Below, piece by piece: positions 23,651-32,223 of a stretch of DNA of 64,000 nucleotides. Within the stretch, counting starts at the first letter, position 1; each line of letters begins with the position of its first letter. The position numbers and the translations under genes were made by a program. This DNA is from Fimenecus sp964540535 (GTDB taxonomy: Bacteria > Bacillota > Clostridia > Oscillospirales > Acutalibacteraceae). The stretch lies in assembly GCA_964540535.1 (NCBI GenBank), contig CAZIMO010000006.1, positions 1-64,000 of the forward strand, written 5' to 3'. A model generated the notes under the pieces. That model was given only the letters and a program-made list of their open reading frames with translations, did not search any database and had not been told where the DNA came from.

Positions 23651-25075
23651 TTAACCTTTGCCGTTCCAGCAGTAAGTACAAATACTGTCTGCCGGAAGTC
23701 CGATGGACTTAATAATTCCGTCAATTGATTGGAATTCAAGTGAAGTGAAATGAAGCTTATTACAAATAGCTTTTCTCAAGCTTTCACCGCGTTTTGTTGA
23801 TGAATCAATATATTCATCAATATAGTTGAAGCCCTCTTCTCCTTCAAGCTCCATAATGATACTACGCGCAATAAGTTCCATATCAGATGTAGCTCTTGAG
23901 AAATTAAGATATTTACAACCGTACATAATCGGAGGACAAGCGGAACGAATATGTACCTCTTTTGCTCCGTTTTCATATAAGAATTCAACAGTTTCGCGAA
24001 GCTGAGTTCCTCTTACGATACTGTCATCAACAAAGAGCAATTTTTTATCATGAATCAAATCGTGTACAGGGATTTGCTTCATTTTTGCAACTCTGTTTCT
24101 TTCGCTTTGATTTGTAGGAATGAAACTTCTTGACCATGTTGGAGTGTATTTTATGAAAGGACGGGCAAATTGAATTCCGCTTTCATTAGCATAACCAATC
24201 GCATGAGGAGTACCGGAATCCGGAACACCGCTTACATAGTCAATATCCTGTGCAATTCCGTTAGCTTTATCGGTCTGTGCCATAATCTTACCGTTTTCAT
24301 AACGCATTACTTCAACATTTCTGCCCTCATAGCAAGATGTTGAATATCCGTAATAAGACCATAAAAAGGCACATATTTTCATTTCCTTGCCAGCTTCTTT
24401 AAGAACTTCAACGCTGTCAGAATTAATCTCAACAATTTCACCGGGACCTAATTCTTTGTAATCAGAATATCCAAGCTTTTTATAAGCGAAATCCTCAAAT
24501 GATACACAATAACCGTCATCACGCTGACCGATTAAAACAGGAATTCTGCCCAAGCGGTCACGGGCGGCAATAATATTGCCGTTATCTTTAAGAATAAGAA
24601 TAGAAGCTGTGCCGTCAATCAGACTTTGCGCAAAAGCAATACCATCGGCAAAGCTATCTTTTTGATTGATCATTGCAGCAACAAGCTCGGTAGAGTTAAT
24701 ACCTTCATTAGTCATGGCACCGAAATGACCGCCGTTTGAGAAGAGGTAGTCTTCAACAAGCTTTTCTTTATTGTTAATAAGACCAATAATGCAAATTGCA
24801 TATAAACCAAGTTTTGAACGCACAAGCAACGGCTGTGCATCAGAATCACTGATGCAGCCAATTGCAGAGTTACCTTTCATCTGATTTGAAATATTTTCGA
24901 ATTTAGTTCTGAAAGGCGAATTTTCAATTTTATGAATTTTTCGCTGTAATCCGATGCTATCATCATACGCCGCCATACCGCCGCGACGAGTGCCGAGATG
25001 TGAGTGATAGTCAGTTCCGAAAAACACATCTAAAACTGTATCATTTTTACTGACTGCCCCAAAAAAGCCACCCAT
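23651..25075 (-). CDS. purF: amidophosphoribosyltransferase, lacking the N-terminal Cys
   Basis: A 474-residue PurF homologue for the first purine step. The phosphoribosyltransferase half is intact: the PRPP loop LFVDDSIVRGTQL lies near residue 348, and the C-terminal CTYCWNG resembles the Fe-S-ligating tail of Bacillus-type PurF. The glutaminase half is unusual. The mature enzyme normally begins with Cys (MCGI), but here the sequence is MGGFFGAVSK. The NGN-type glutamine motif is replaced by GLINN (98-102), and the GHTRY-NAQPF region by GCISDSDAQP. The start is firm (AAGGAG 8 bases upstream). From memory this MGGFFG clade occurs in Clostridia; it may use ammonia or another subunit. Confidence 0.88.
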   Translation of the reverse strand: MGGFFGAVSKNDTVLDVFFGTDYHSHLGTRRGGMAAYDDSIGLQRKIHKIENSPFRTKFENISNQMKGNSAIGCISDSDAQPLLVRSKLGLYAICIIGLINNKEKLVEDYLFSNGGHFGAMTNEGINSTELVAAMINQKDSFADGIAFAQSLIDGTASILILKDNGNIIAARDRLGRIPVLIGQRDDGYCVSFEDFAYKKLGYSDYKELGPGEIVEINSDSVEVLKEAGKEMKICAFLWSYYGYSTSCYEGRNVEVMRYENGKIMAQTDKANGIAQDIDYVSGVPDSGTPHAIGYANESGIQFARPFIKYTPTWSRSFIPTNQSERNRVAKMKQIPVHDLIHDKKLLFVDDSIVRGTQLRETVEFLYENGAKEVHIRSACPPIMYGCKYLNFSRATSDMELIARSIIMELEGEEGFNYIDEYIDSSTKRGESLRKAICNKLHFTSLEFQSIDGIIKSIGLPADSICTYCWNGKG

Positions 25076-25098
25076 ATAGAATACTCCTTTATTGCAAA

Positions 25099-25587
25099 TT
25101 AAAGTTTTGACATTACTTCATCGTTCTTTTTAAGAACTGTTTCTGCAGCAGATACACGCATTGCATCAAGTTTTTCTGCAAGCGCCGTATCTTCAACCGC
25201 AATAATTTGTGCGGCAAGTAAAGCCGCATTTGCACCGCCGTTGATTGCAACAGTTGCCACAGGAATTCCCGAAGGCATTTGAACAGTAGAAAGAAGGGCA
25301 TCCATGCCATCAAGATATTGAGAAGCACATGGAATACCGATAACAGGTAATGTTGTGTTTGCTGCGATTGCACCTGCGAGATGTGCCGCCATACCTGCCG
25401 CAGCAATTATTGCGCCATATCCGTTTTTGCGGGCATTGACAGAAAAATCTCTTGCCTGCTCCGGTGTACGGTGTGCAGAATAGATATTGACAGTGTAAGG
25501 AATGCCTAAATCATCAAGAACAGCAGTTGCTTTTCTAATAACGGGTAAATCGCTGTCACTACCCATAATAATTCCGACTTTTTTCAT
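25099..25587 (-). CDS. purE: N5-CAIR mutase
   Basis: A 162-residue PurE moving the carboxyl group within CAIR synthesis (purine step 6). The N-terminus MKKVGIIMGSDSDLPVI, the YSAHRTPE motif and AAGMAAHLAG are diagnostic. No purK is next to it, so the carboxylation partner is elsewhere or the class II CO2-using reaction operates; motif differences do not settle this by eye. It is the first gene behind the ZTP riboswitch and has a TAGGAGG ribosome binding site. Confidence 0.95.
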   Translation of the reverse strand: MKKVGIIMGSDSDLPVIRKATAVLDDLGIPYTVNIYSAHRTPEQARDFSVNARKNGYGAIIAAAGMAAHLAGAIAANTTLPVIGIPCASQYLDGMDALLSTVQMPSGIPVATVAINGGANAALLAAQIIAVEDTALAEKLDAMRVSAAETVLKKNDEVMSKL

Positions 25588-25606
25588 AAATACCTCCTAA
25601 AAATCT

Positions 25607-25649
25607 ATAAAAGGGCAATCCTACCCTAAAATTTTAAGTAGAACTGCCC
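25607..25649 (-). terminator. riboswitch-controlled terminator before purE
   Basis: On the minus strand GGGCA (25645-25649) pairs with TGCCC (25613-25617), with an inner CTAC/GTAG stem, followed by TTTTAT. Its 5' arm is the last GGGCA of the ZTP aptamer, so aptamer folding and terminator folding exclude each other. Confidence 0.8.
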
Positions 25650-25716
25650 AGACGGTCGGCAAATATTATTATTCGTGCTCCTCTGTGGTACTCCACTTTT
25701 TCCGTCAGTCACACGA
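25645..25716 (-). promoter_or_regulatory. ZTP riboswitch (pfl motif)
   Basis: The minus strand reads TCGTGTGACTGACGG, then GTGGAGTACCACAGAGGAGCACGA, whose parts GTGG/CCAC and TCGTG/CACGA form the stems, and after an AT-rich linker GCCGACCGTCTGGGCA, which pairs back through GACGG/CCGTC. These are the conserved pieces of the pfl motif, which binds ZMP/ZTP. ZTP accumulates when 10-formyl-THF is short. Location ahead of purE is one of its classic contexts. Ligand binding should prevent the overlapping terminator and switch the operon on. Confidence 0.92.
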
Positions 25717-25735
25717 TAATAAAATCACAAGTAAT

Positions 25736-25765
25736 ATTATAATATTACCAAGTACCAAAAGTCAA
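25736..25765 (-). promoter_or_regulatory. promoter of the purine operon
   Basis: On the minus strand TTGACT (25760-25765), 18-base spacer, TATAAT (25736-25741). Transcription would begin near 25729, about 13 bases before the ZTP aptamer. Confidence 0.8.
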
Positions 25766-25827
25766 TTAAACATTGGTTTTCAACTGCCGAAAATTCGACT
25801 GTTTTTCGACTACTTTTTGGTTATTTT

Positions 25828-26244
25828 TTATTTTGCCTTGCTTTCACAATAAAGACAACGGTAAACCCTGCTTTCTTTGTCCTGCAAAGTAAAAATATGA
25901 GGCAACTCTTGCTCAACAGTTGTAATACAACGTGGATTTTTACATTTAATTACATTTTCAACTCTTTCGGGAAGAATAGTTGCATATCTTTTGGCAATTT
26001 TTGAATTTTCAATAATATTAACAGTTGCCCCTGGATCAAGATACCCTAAAGCATCCATATTGAGCTTAATTACTCTGTCAATTTTAATTATATCTTTTTT
26101 GCCCATTTTAACACTGTCAGCATTTTTTATAAGTGCAACTTGACAATCAATCTTATCAAGTCCCAAAAAATTGTAGAGCGTCATTCCTTTGCCTGCAGTG
26201 ATATGGTCAATAACAATTCCGTCTTTAATTTGTCCGATAATCAT
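25828..26244 (-). CDS. pyrI: aspartate carbamoyltransferase regulatory chain
   Basis: A 138-residue regulatory subunit. The N-terminal allosteric domain (GIVIDHITAGKG, then LNMDALGYLDPGATVNII) is followed by a zinc domain with CKNPRC and CLYC holding the four cysteines that bind zinc and contact PyrB. It suggests a feedback-controlled ATCase of the enteric/clostridial type. It is the last gene of the pyrimidine operon, 1 base after pyrB, and ends about 60 bases before the purine promoter. Confidence 0.95.
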   Translation of the reverse strand: MIIGQIKDGIVIDHITAGKGMTLYNFLGLDKIDCQVALIKNADSVKMGKKDIIKIDRVIKLNMDALGYLDPGATVNIIENSKIAKRYATILPERVENVIKCKNPRCITTVEQELPHIFTLQDKESRVYRCLYCESKAK

Positions 26245-26245
26245 T

Positions 26246-27160
26246 TTATTTTACCCCTAACAGCTTCATAATAAGAGCCATTCTTATAAATTTTCCGTTA
26301 TTAACCTGTTTAAAATAGCAAGCTCTCGAATCTTTATCAACAGAAACAGAAATCTCATTAACTCTCGGAAGAGGATGCATAATTGCTAAATCCTCTTTAG
26401 CATTTTTAAGCTTTTGAGGTGTGAGAATATAGCTGTCTTTAAGACGAATGTAATCTTGCTCATTGAAAAACCTTTCACGTTGAACTCTTGTCATATAAAG
26501 AACATCCAATTCCGGCATAGCTTCCTCAAGAGATGCGGTTTCAACATACTCAAGATTTTTTGCTTCAAGCACAGTATGCTTAATATATTCCGGAACTTTA
26601 AGCTCCTCGGGAGAAATAAGTATAAATTTTACATTTTCATAGCGTGACATTGCACCTATTAGCGAATGAACTGTTCTTCCGAATTTAAGATCTCCGCAGA
26701 AACCTATTGTTATATTATTAAATCTACCCTTCTCACGCTGAATTGTAAGCAAATCTGTAAGAGTTTGTGTAGGATGATTGTGACCGCCGTCACCGGCATT
26801 GATAACGGGAATTTCCGTATTCATTGCCGCAACCATAGGTGCGCCCTCTTTAGGATGACGCATTGCAATAATGTCTGCATAATAACCTACTGTGCGTATT
26901 GTATCGGCTACACTTTCACCTTTTGCAGATGAAGAGCTTTGCGCCTCTGAAAATCCGAGAACATTACCTCCTAAATTATACATTGCAGACTCAAAACTTA
27001 ACCTTGTGCGCGTTGAGGGCTCAAAGAAAAGTGTGGCAAGTATTTTTCCTTTACATTTTTCACTGTATTTTTGAGGATTGTCGATGATGTCATTTGCGAC
27101 AGCAATAAGCTCATCAATTTCATTTACTGAAAGATCTTGAATATCAATAAGACTTCTCAT
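26246..27160 (-). CDS. pyrB: aspartate carbamoyltransferase catalytic chain
   Basis: A 304-residue enzyme joining carbamoyl phosphate and aspartate, the first committed pyrimidine step. Motifs: FEPSTRTRLSFE for carbamoyl phosphate, the loop SSAKGES, and GDGGHNHPTQTLTDL, the signature of ATC/OTC enzymes with ATCase-type residues. Normal length. It is directly followed by pyrI, which forms the holoenzyme, and lies 12 bases after pyrE. Confidence 0.96.
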   Translation of the reverse strand: MRSLIDIQDLSVNEIDELIAVANDIIDNPQKYSEKCKGKILATLFFEPSTRTRLSFESAMYNLGGNVLGFSEAQSSSSAKGESVADTIRTVGYYADIIAMRHPKEGAPMVAAMNTEIPVINAGDGGHNHPTQTLTDLLTIQREKGRFNNITIGFCGDLKFGRTVHSLIGAMSRYENVKFILISPEELKVPEYIKHTVLEAKNLEYVETASLEEAMPELDVLYMTRVQRERFFNEQDYIRLKDSYILTPQKLKNAKEDLAIMHPLPRVNEISVSVDKDSRACYFKQVNNGKFIRMALIMKLLGVK

Positions 27161-27172
27161 AAGCTTCCTACC

Positions 27173-27829
27173 TTACTCTTTTGCGCCGTTAATTTCGAGA
27201 TATTTTTTAATTCTGTCAACATTTTCACGGTTTTTATCATCCTCTTCTAAATATTCAATAATGTCATAAACATCAACTACTGAATATACGGGGAACCCGA
27301 ACTGTTCGCTTACTTCCGCCATTGCTGATTTTTCTGTCTGGCCCTTTTCCTTGCGGTCAACCATAACAAAAGCAGCGGAAACTTTTGTTCCGTCAAGGCT
27401 TGAAAGAATTGACATACTTTCACGAATTGCAGTGCCTGCTGTGATTACATCTTCAACGATTATAATTTCTTCGCCGGCTTGCGGTTTATAACCTACGAAA
27501 ACACCGCCTTCACCGTGATTTTTTTCCTCCTTACGGTTGAAGAAGAAAGGCACATCAAGTCCGTTTTTAGCAAGAGCAACAGCAACTGAAACAGCAATCG
27601 GAATACCCTTGTATGCAGGTCCGTAAAGAACTGTTTTCTTGCTGCCGACTTTATCAAAGTATGCTTTAGCGTAAAATTCACCTAATTTGCAAATTTGATC
27701 TCCTGTTTTAATATCGCCTGCGTTTATAAAATAAGGGATTTTTCTTCCGCTTTTTGCAGTAAAATCGCCGAATTTAAGAACGCCTGCGCCCTCTAAAAAC
27801 TGTATAAATTCTCTTTTATAGCTTTCCAT
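27173..27829 (-). CDS. pyrE: orotate phosphoribosyltransferase
   Basis: A 218-residue enzyme making OMP from orotate and PRPP. The PRPP signature IIIVEDVITAGTAIRES lies near 123-139, and GPAYKGIPIAV and FFNRKEEKNHGEGG are the flexible-loop motifs. The ATG at 27829 is preferred because AAGGAG lies 9 bases upstream; a TTG two codons earlier is also in frame. Located between pyrF and pyrB in the pyrimidine operon. Confidence 0.95.
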   Translation of the reverse strand: MESYKREFIQFLEGAGVLKFGDFTAKSGRKIPYFINAGDIKTGDQICKLGEFYAKAYFDKVGSKKTVLYGPAYKGIPIAVSVAVALAKNGLDVPFFFNRKEEKNHGEGGVFVGYKPQAGEEIIIVEDVITAGTAIRESMSILSSLDGTKVSAAFVMVDRKEKGQTEKSAMAEVSEQFGFPVYSVVDVYDIIEYLEEDDKNRENVDRIKKYLEINGAKE

Positions 27830-27842
27830 AATCAAATTCTCC

Positions 27843-28541
27843 TTAATCTACAAATTCAGCGACGCATCTTTTGTAAGCAGCAACAGGGTCTGAAGCGGCA
27901 GTAATAGGTCTTCCGACAACAATATAATCAGAGCCTGCTTCTTTGGCTTTTTCAGGCGTCATAACACGAACCTGATCGCCTATATCACCGTCAGCAAATC
28001 GAATGCCGGGTGTAACTGTAACAAATTCTTTACCGCATTTATTGTGAACCTTATCAGCCTCAAGCGGAGAGCATACCACACCGTCAAGTCCTGCAATCTT
28101 TGCATTTTGAGCATAATGCATAACAACCTCGTCAATAGGCTTTTTAATAAGCAAATCTCTCTCCATTACTTCTTGACTTGTTGATGTAAGTTGAGTAACA
28201 GCGATAAGAATAGGTCTTGTACCGTCAGCACGAGTAAGACCCTCTAACGCACCCTGCATCATAGGGATTGCTCCACCCGCATGAAGATTTGTCATATCAA
28301 CATCAAGATTTGAAAGGACAGCCATAGACTTTTTAACTGTATTAGGAATATCATGCAGTTTTAAATCAAGGAAAATTTTATGTCCTCTTTCCTTAATTTC
28401 TTTTACGATTGACGGACCTTCAGCATAATAAAGCTCCATACCAATTTTCACAAATGGTTTTACATCTGTAAATTTATCAAGAAAAGCCATAACATCTGCT
28501 TTACTTGAAAAATCACAAGCAACAATTACATCCTTACCCAT
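27843..28541 (-). CDS. pyrF: orotidine 5'-phosphate decarboxylase
   Basis: A 232-residue TIM-barrel enzyme giving UMP, the last step of the pathway. The catalytic Asp-Lys-Asp array is in FLDLKLHDIPNTV, and the phosphate-gripping C-terminal motif is YIVVGRPI. This is the B. subtilis/E. coli-type family, not the longer clostridial type. Its ATG overlaps the stop of pyrD (TAATG), so the two are translationally coupled. Confidence 0.95.
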   Translation of the reverse strand: MGKDVIVACDFSSKADVMAFLDKFTDVKPFVKIGMELYYAEGPSIVKEIKERGHKIFLDLKLHDIPNTVKKSMAVLSNLDVDMTNLHAGGAIPMMQGALEGLTRADGTRPILIAVTQLTSTSQEVMERDLLIKKPIDEVVMHYAQNAKIAGLDGVVCSPLEADKVHNKCGKEFVTVTPGIRFADGDIGDQVRVMTPEKAKEAGSDYIVVGRPITAASDPVAAYKRCVAEFVD

Positions 28542-29452
28542 TAGTGTGCTCCTCCTATAATTCCATTTATATCTTTTATATTAAGTTTAGCTAACTCATC
28601 CGGAAGCTCTTCTATGATAGTTTTGCAAGCAAAAGGATCAACAAGATTTGCCGCACCAATCTGAACAGCGGTTGCGCCTGCCATCATAAGCTCTATAACA
28701 TCTTTAGCGTTTGACACACCGCCCATACCGATAATCGGAATTTTTACTGCGTCATAAACTTGATAAACCATTCTCACGGCAACAGGGAAAATTGCAGAAC
28801 CCGAAAATCCGCCCATTTTGTTAGCAATTACAGGTTGTCGACGCTTAATATCAATTCTCATACCAAGTAATGTGTTGATTAAGCTTATTCCGTCTGCTCC
28901 TGCACACTCACACGCTTTGGCAATTGAAACAATATCCGTTACATTGGGCGAAAGCTTAACTATAATTGGTTTTGTTGTAACTTTTTTAACTGCTGAAACT
29001 ACTTTTTGAACCGCATCGGTTGAAGTACCGAAGCTCATGCCGCCGTTATGAACATTTGGGCATGAAACATTGACCTCAATCCAGCCGACTTGCTCGCAAG
29101 CATCAATCTTTTCACAGGTATAAGCATAATCATCCACTGAAAAACCGCTTACATTTGCCATTACAGGCTTGTGAAACACCTTTGCAAGCTTTGGAAGTTC
29201 TTCGTTAATTACCTTTTCAACTCCGGGATTTTGAAGTCCGACAGAGTTAATCATACCGGAAGTGCATTCAGCGATTCTCGGTGTAGGATTGCCGAAACGA
29301 GGCTCCTTGGTAGTACCTTTGAATGAGAATGTACCGAGAATATTAATGTCATAAATATCTGCAAATTCATAACCGAAACCAAAGGTTCCGCTTGCAGGTA
29401 TTACAGGATTGTCAATTTCAATTCCGAGAAGATTTACTTTTGTGTTTACCAT
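28541..29452 (-). CDS. pyrD: dihydroorotate dehydrogenase, class 1B catalytic subunit
   Basis: A 303-residue FMN TIM-barrel enzyme oxidising dihydroorotate. The N-terminal VNLLGIEIDNPVIPASGTF, the active-site VNVSCPNVHNGG with the cysteine base of class 1 enzymes, and GMGGVSNAKDVIELMMAGA for FMN phosphate are all visible. The presence of pyrK next to it, sharing 7 bases, makes it the NAD-linked class 1B enzyme. Confidence 0.95.
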   Translation of the reverse strand: MVNTKVNLLGIEIDNPVIPASGTFGFGYEFADIYDINILGTFSFKGTTKEPRFGNPTPRIAECTSGMINSVGLQNPGVEKVINEELPKLAKVFHKPVMANVSGFSVDDYAYTCEKIDACEQVGWIEVNVSCPNVHNGGMSFGTSTDAVQKVVSAVKKVTTKPIIVKLSPNVTDIVSIAKACECAGADGISLINTLLGMRIDIKRRQPVIANKMGGFSGSAIFPVAVRMVYQVYDAVKIPIIGMGGVSNAKDVIELMMAGATAVQIGAANLVDPFACKTIIEELPDELAKLNIKDINGIIGGAH

Positions 29453-30177
29453 ATTATCTCCTCACTTTCAAGCACAGGACCGTCTTTGCAAATTCTTTTA
29501 TTTCCGTATTTTGTCTTGCAGGAACAACCCATACAAGCACCAAATCCGCAACCCATTCTCTCTTCAAAACTATACTGACCGCTTGTTACTACCGTGGCTT
29601 TAATGGCTTTGAACATAGGCATTGGTCCGCAAGTGTAAAAATAAGAATAATCAATATTTTTAAGTGCATCAGTTACAAAGCCTTTTATGCCATAAGAGCC
29701 GTCAACAGTGGTTACATAAACTTCAGCACCGAGCTTTTTAAACTCATTCTCATAGAAAATCTCATCTTGTTTATTAAATCCGAGAATTACAGTGACTTTT
29801 TTACCTTCAGTGATAAGCTTTTTACAAAGATTATACATTGGCGGAACACCAACGCCTCCGCCGATAAGCACAGGCTTGTCCAACGATTTTGAGGTGTCAA
29901 ATCCGTTTCCGAGACCGCAAAGTACATCAAGCTTTTCGCCTGCATTCATCTGACTCATTAAATTTGTACCCTCGCCGACAACCTTATAGATTATTGTAAT
30001 TGTGTTATCATCATAATCACAAATCGAAATCGGTCGGCGGAGATATAATCCGTCAAGTTTTATGTTTATAAACTGCCCCGGTGCAATGATTGACGAGGTA
30101 TCGCCCTCAAGAACCATTTTATAAATACTTTCAGTCAGTTTTGTACTTGATTTTATTTCATAAAACCCCTGATACAT
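29446..30177 (-). CDS. pyrK: dihydroorotate dehydrogenase electron transfer subunit
   Basis: A 243-residue FAD and [2Fe-2S] protein passing electrons from PyrD to NAD. The FAD site is LRRPISICDYD, the NAD-binding part is VLIGGGVGVPPMYNL, and the cluster cysteines lie in ERMGCGFGACMGCSCKTK with a fourth in RICKDGP. The start shares a TAATG junction with pyrC and the end overlaps pyrD. Confidence 0.95.
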   Translation of the reverse strand: MYQGFYEIKSSTKLTESIYKMVLEGDTSSIIAPGQFINIKLDGLYLRRPISICDYDDNTITIIYKVVGEGTNLMSQMNAGEKLDVLCGLGNGFDTSKSLDKPVLIGGGVGVPPMYNLCKKLITEGKKVTVILGFNKQDEIFYENEFKKLGAEVYVTTVDGSYGIKGFVTDALKNIDYSYFYTCGPMPMFKAIKATVVTSGQYSFEERMGCGFGACMGCSCKTKYGNKRICKDGPVLESEEIIW

Positions 30178-31442
30178 TATTTATCCTCCCAAACAACATT
30201 GCCGTTGCACATCGTCATTTTGCATTTACCGTAAACTTCGGTATTTTCAAACGGTGTACTTTTACCCATTGAAAGAAAATCATTGGGATTTATAATATAT
30301 TTTTCATTCAAATTAAAAACTGTTAAATCAGCCTTTTGACCTACTTCAAGCGTACTTCCAATACCGAAACGTTTATTAGGGTTTACAGAAAGCAATTCAA
30401 CAAGCTTTTTAAGTGAAATAATATTGTTTTTTACAAAATGTGTATACATTACAGGAAACGCAGTTTCTATTCCCACAACTCCCATATTGCTTTTTTCAAG
30501 ACCTTTTGATTTTTCTTCTGCACTGTGAGGCGCATGGTCGGTAGCAATCATATCAATTGTACCGTCAAGCATACCTTGAATTAAAGCCTCTTTATCACTC
30601 TCATCACGAAGCGGCGGATTCATTTTAAACCTACCGTGTTCCTGCAAATCTTTATCCGAGAGCACAAGATAGTGAGGTCCTGTTTCACACGTGATATTAA
30701 CACCGTCTTTTTTTGCCTGCCTTATCAATTCCACACTTTCTTTAGTAGAGATATGACAAACATGATAAGCACATCCTGTGTTTTTCGCAAGCTCAATGTC
30801 GCGTTCAATCTGCTTCCATTCACTTTCAGAGCAAATTCCTCTGTGACCGTGTTCAGCCGCATATTTACCTTTATGTATATATCCGCCGTCAAGCAAATCA
30901 TTAACTTCACAGTGTGCTACAATCATTTTATTGTGCTTTTTTGCAATTTTCATTGCTTTCAACATTAAATTATCATTTTGAACTCCCCTGCCGTCATCAG
31001 AATACGCTATACACATATTTCTCATTTCATCCATTTGAGAAAGTTCTTCTCCCATTTCATTCACAGTAATCGCAGCATAGGGATAAACATTGATTACAGC
31101 GTCTTTTTCTATTATATCAAGCTGTTTTTGCATATGCTCAGCCGAATCCGGTACAGGATTCAAATTAGGCATTGAGCAGACTGATGTATATCCACCCCTT
31201 GCCGCAGCCATAGTTCCTGTTTTAATAGTTTCTTTATATGAAAAACCCGGCTCACGCAGATGCACATGCACATCTGTAAAACCGGGAAATATATAACAGT
31301 CTTTAAAATCATAAATTACATCAGCACATTCAGATGCTAATGAGTCAGAAATTGCGGCAATTATACCGTTGTCAAGCAAAATATCTTTATTCAAAAAACA
31401 AGAGTCAAAATAAACATTTGCCCCGCAGAATAACTGTTTCAT
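30177..31442 (-). CDS. pyrC: dihydroorotase
   Basis: A 421-residue class I dihydroorotase of the amidohydrolase fold, cyclising carbamoyl aspartate. Metal ligands are in DVHVHLREPG, later HCEVND and HVCHIST, and the catalytic Asp in MIATDHAPHS. It opens the pyrimidine operon behind its own promoter; the ribosome binding site is AGGTGA close to the ATG. No pyrR gene or PyrR-type attenuator was seen ahead of it. Confidence 0.95.
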   Translation of the reverse strand: MKQLFCGANVYFDSCFLNKDILLDNGIIAAISDSLASECADVIYDFKDCYIFPGFTDVHVHLREPGFSYKETIKTGTMAAARGGYTSVCSMPNLNPVPDSAEHMQKQLDIIEKDAVINVYPYAAITVNEMGEELSQMDEMRNMCIAYSDDGRGVQNDNLMLKAMKIAKKHNKMIVAHCEVNDLLDGGYIHKGKYAAEHGHRGICSESEWKQIERDIELAKNTGCAYHVCHISTKESVELIRQAKKDGVNITCETGPHYLVLSDKDLQEHGRFKMNPPLRDESDKEALIQGMLDGTIDMIATDHAPHSAEEKSKGLEKSNMGVVGIETAFPVMYTHFVKNNIISLKKLVELLSVNPNKRFGIGSTLEVGQKADLTVFNLNEKYIINPNDFLSMGKSTPFENTEVYGKCKMTMCNGNVVWEDK

Positions 31443-31478
31443 TTCATCACCTGATAAGCTTAATTCCTATTTTATAAA

Positions 31479-31508
31479 ATAATACCATATTTACATATTG
31501 TATGTCAA
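31479..31508 (-). promoter_or_regulatory. promoter of the pyrimidine operon
   Basis: On the minus strand TTGACA (31503-31508), 18-base spacer ending TGG, TATTAT (31479-31484), 36 bases ahead of the pyrC ATG. Confidence 0.8.
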
Positions 31509-31531
31509 TAAAATCCAAGCCCAATATATGT

Positions 31532-31561
31532 AAAAAGTGGAGATTTTAATCTCCACTTTTT
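31532..31561 (-). terminator. terminator after rubrerythrin
   Basis: A perfect stem AAAAGTGGAGATT with AATCTCCACTTTT on the minus strand, flanked by A and T runs. It lies 8 bases after the rubrerythrin stop and insulates it from the pyr promoter. Confidence 0.85.
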
Positions 31562-31569
31562 TGTAAAAT

Positions 31570-32109
31570 TTAATAGTTCTCTGCCTTCATCATAAAATAT
31601 GCCTTAGGGTGCGCACATACAGGGCAAATCTCAGGTGCAGTTTTGCCGATATGAACATGGCCGCAGTTTGAGCAAATCCACATAACATCGCCATCACGTG
31701 AAAATACAAGACCGCCTTCGATATTCTCAAGAAGCTTTTTGTATCTCTCTTCATGCTCTTTTTCGATTTTGCCTACCATTTCAAAAAGTGCAGCAATACG
31801 GTCAAAACCTTCTTCTTTTGCTACTTTGGCAAATTCAGCATACATTTCTGTCCACTCATAATTTTCACCTGCAGCCGCATCCTTAAGATTTTCTACAGTG
31901 GTGGGAATTCCATCATCGTGAAGAAGTTTGAACCAAATTTTTGCGTGCTCTTTTTCATTTTTTGCTGTTTCTTCAAAAATCTCTGCAATCTGCACATAGC
32001 CGTCTTTTTTAGCTTGTGACGCATAATATGTGTATTTGTTTCTCGCCTGCGATTCACCCGCAAAAGCAGTCATAAGATTAGCTTCGGTTTTTGAACCTTT
32101 AAGTTCCAT
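31570..32109 (-). CDS. rbr: rubrerythrin
   Basis: A 179-residue peroxide-reducing protein of anaerobes. The N-terminal four-helix diiron domain supplies carboxylates in FAGESQARNKY, EETAKNEKEHAK and GKIEKEHEERY; the C-terminal rubredoxin domain binds one iron with C146, C149, C162 and C165. The classical domain order (diiron then rubredoxin) differs from the reverse form at 53.8 kb. It is a single-gene unit with AGGAGTGA ahead of the ATG, divergent from trmO. Confidence 0.95.
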   Translation of the reverse strand: MELKGSKTEANLMTAFAGESQARNKYTYYASQAKKDGYVQIAEIFEETAKNEKEHAKIWFKLLHDDGIPTTVENLKDAAAGENYEWTEMYAEFAKVAKEEGFDRIAALFEMVGKIEKEHEERYKKLLENIEGGLVFSRDGDVMWICSNCGHVHIGKTAPEICPVCAHPKAYFMMKAENY

Positions 32110-32223
32110 TGAAAATCACTCCTAATAATTTTATAATATTATTCTACCAAATTTTTCAAGAAATACAACTATTAAGTAGAAAAAAATATTTTTATATATT
32201 ATAATTTTTTTGAGGTGAAAAAT

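Noticed and set aside
14762..24000. Many open frames of 60-210 codons antisense or out of frame to the purine genes, including 18654-19289 plus
   Set aside because: All overlap firmly identified purine enzymes and have no ribosome binding sites or recognisable motifs; they are shadows of codon bias.
25060..25100. Possibility that PurF starts elsewhere so that a Cys follows the initiator
   Set aside because: The ATG at 25075 has an ideal AAGGAG site and standard spacing; the next codons give the family-specific MGGFFG start, and no Cys codon follows any nearby start.
25766..25827. Terminator between pyrI and the purine promoter
   Set aside because: Only weak pairing (CGAAAA/TTTTCG) without a T-run was found, so read-through from pyr into pur remains possible.
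29392..29892. 166-codon plus-strand frame over pyrD/pyrK
   Set aside because: Antisense to two certain genes; Cys/Phe-rich composition typical of shadows.
32110..32160. AT-rich inverted repeat AATAAT-x(8)-ATTATT before rubrerythrin as a second PerR box
   Set aside because: It does not match the perR operator sequence and such repeats are frequent by chance in DNA this rich in A and T.
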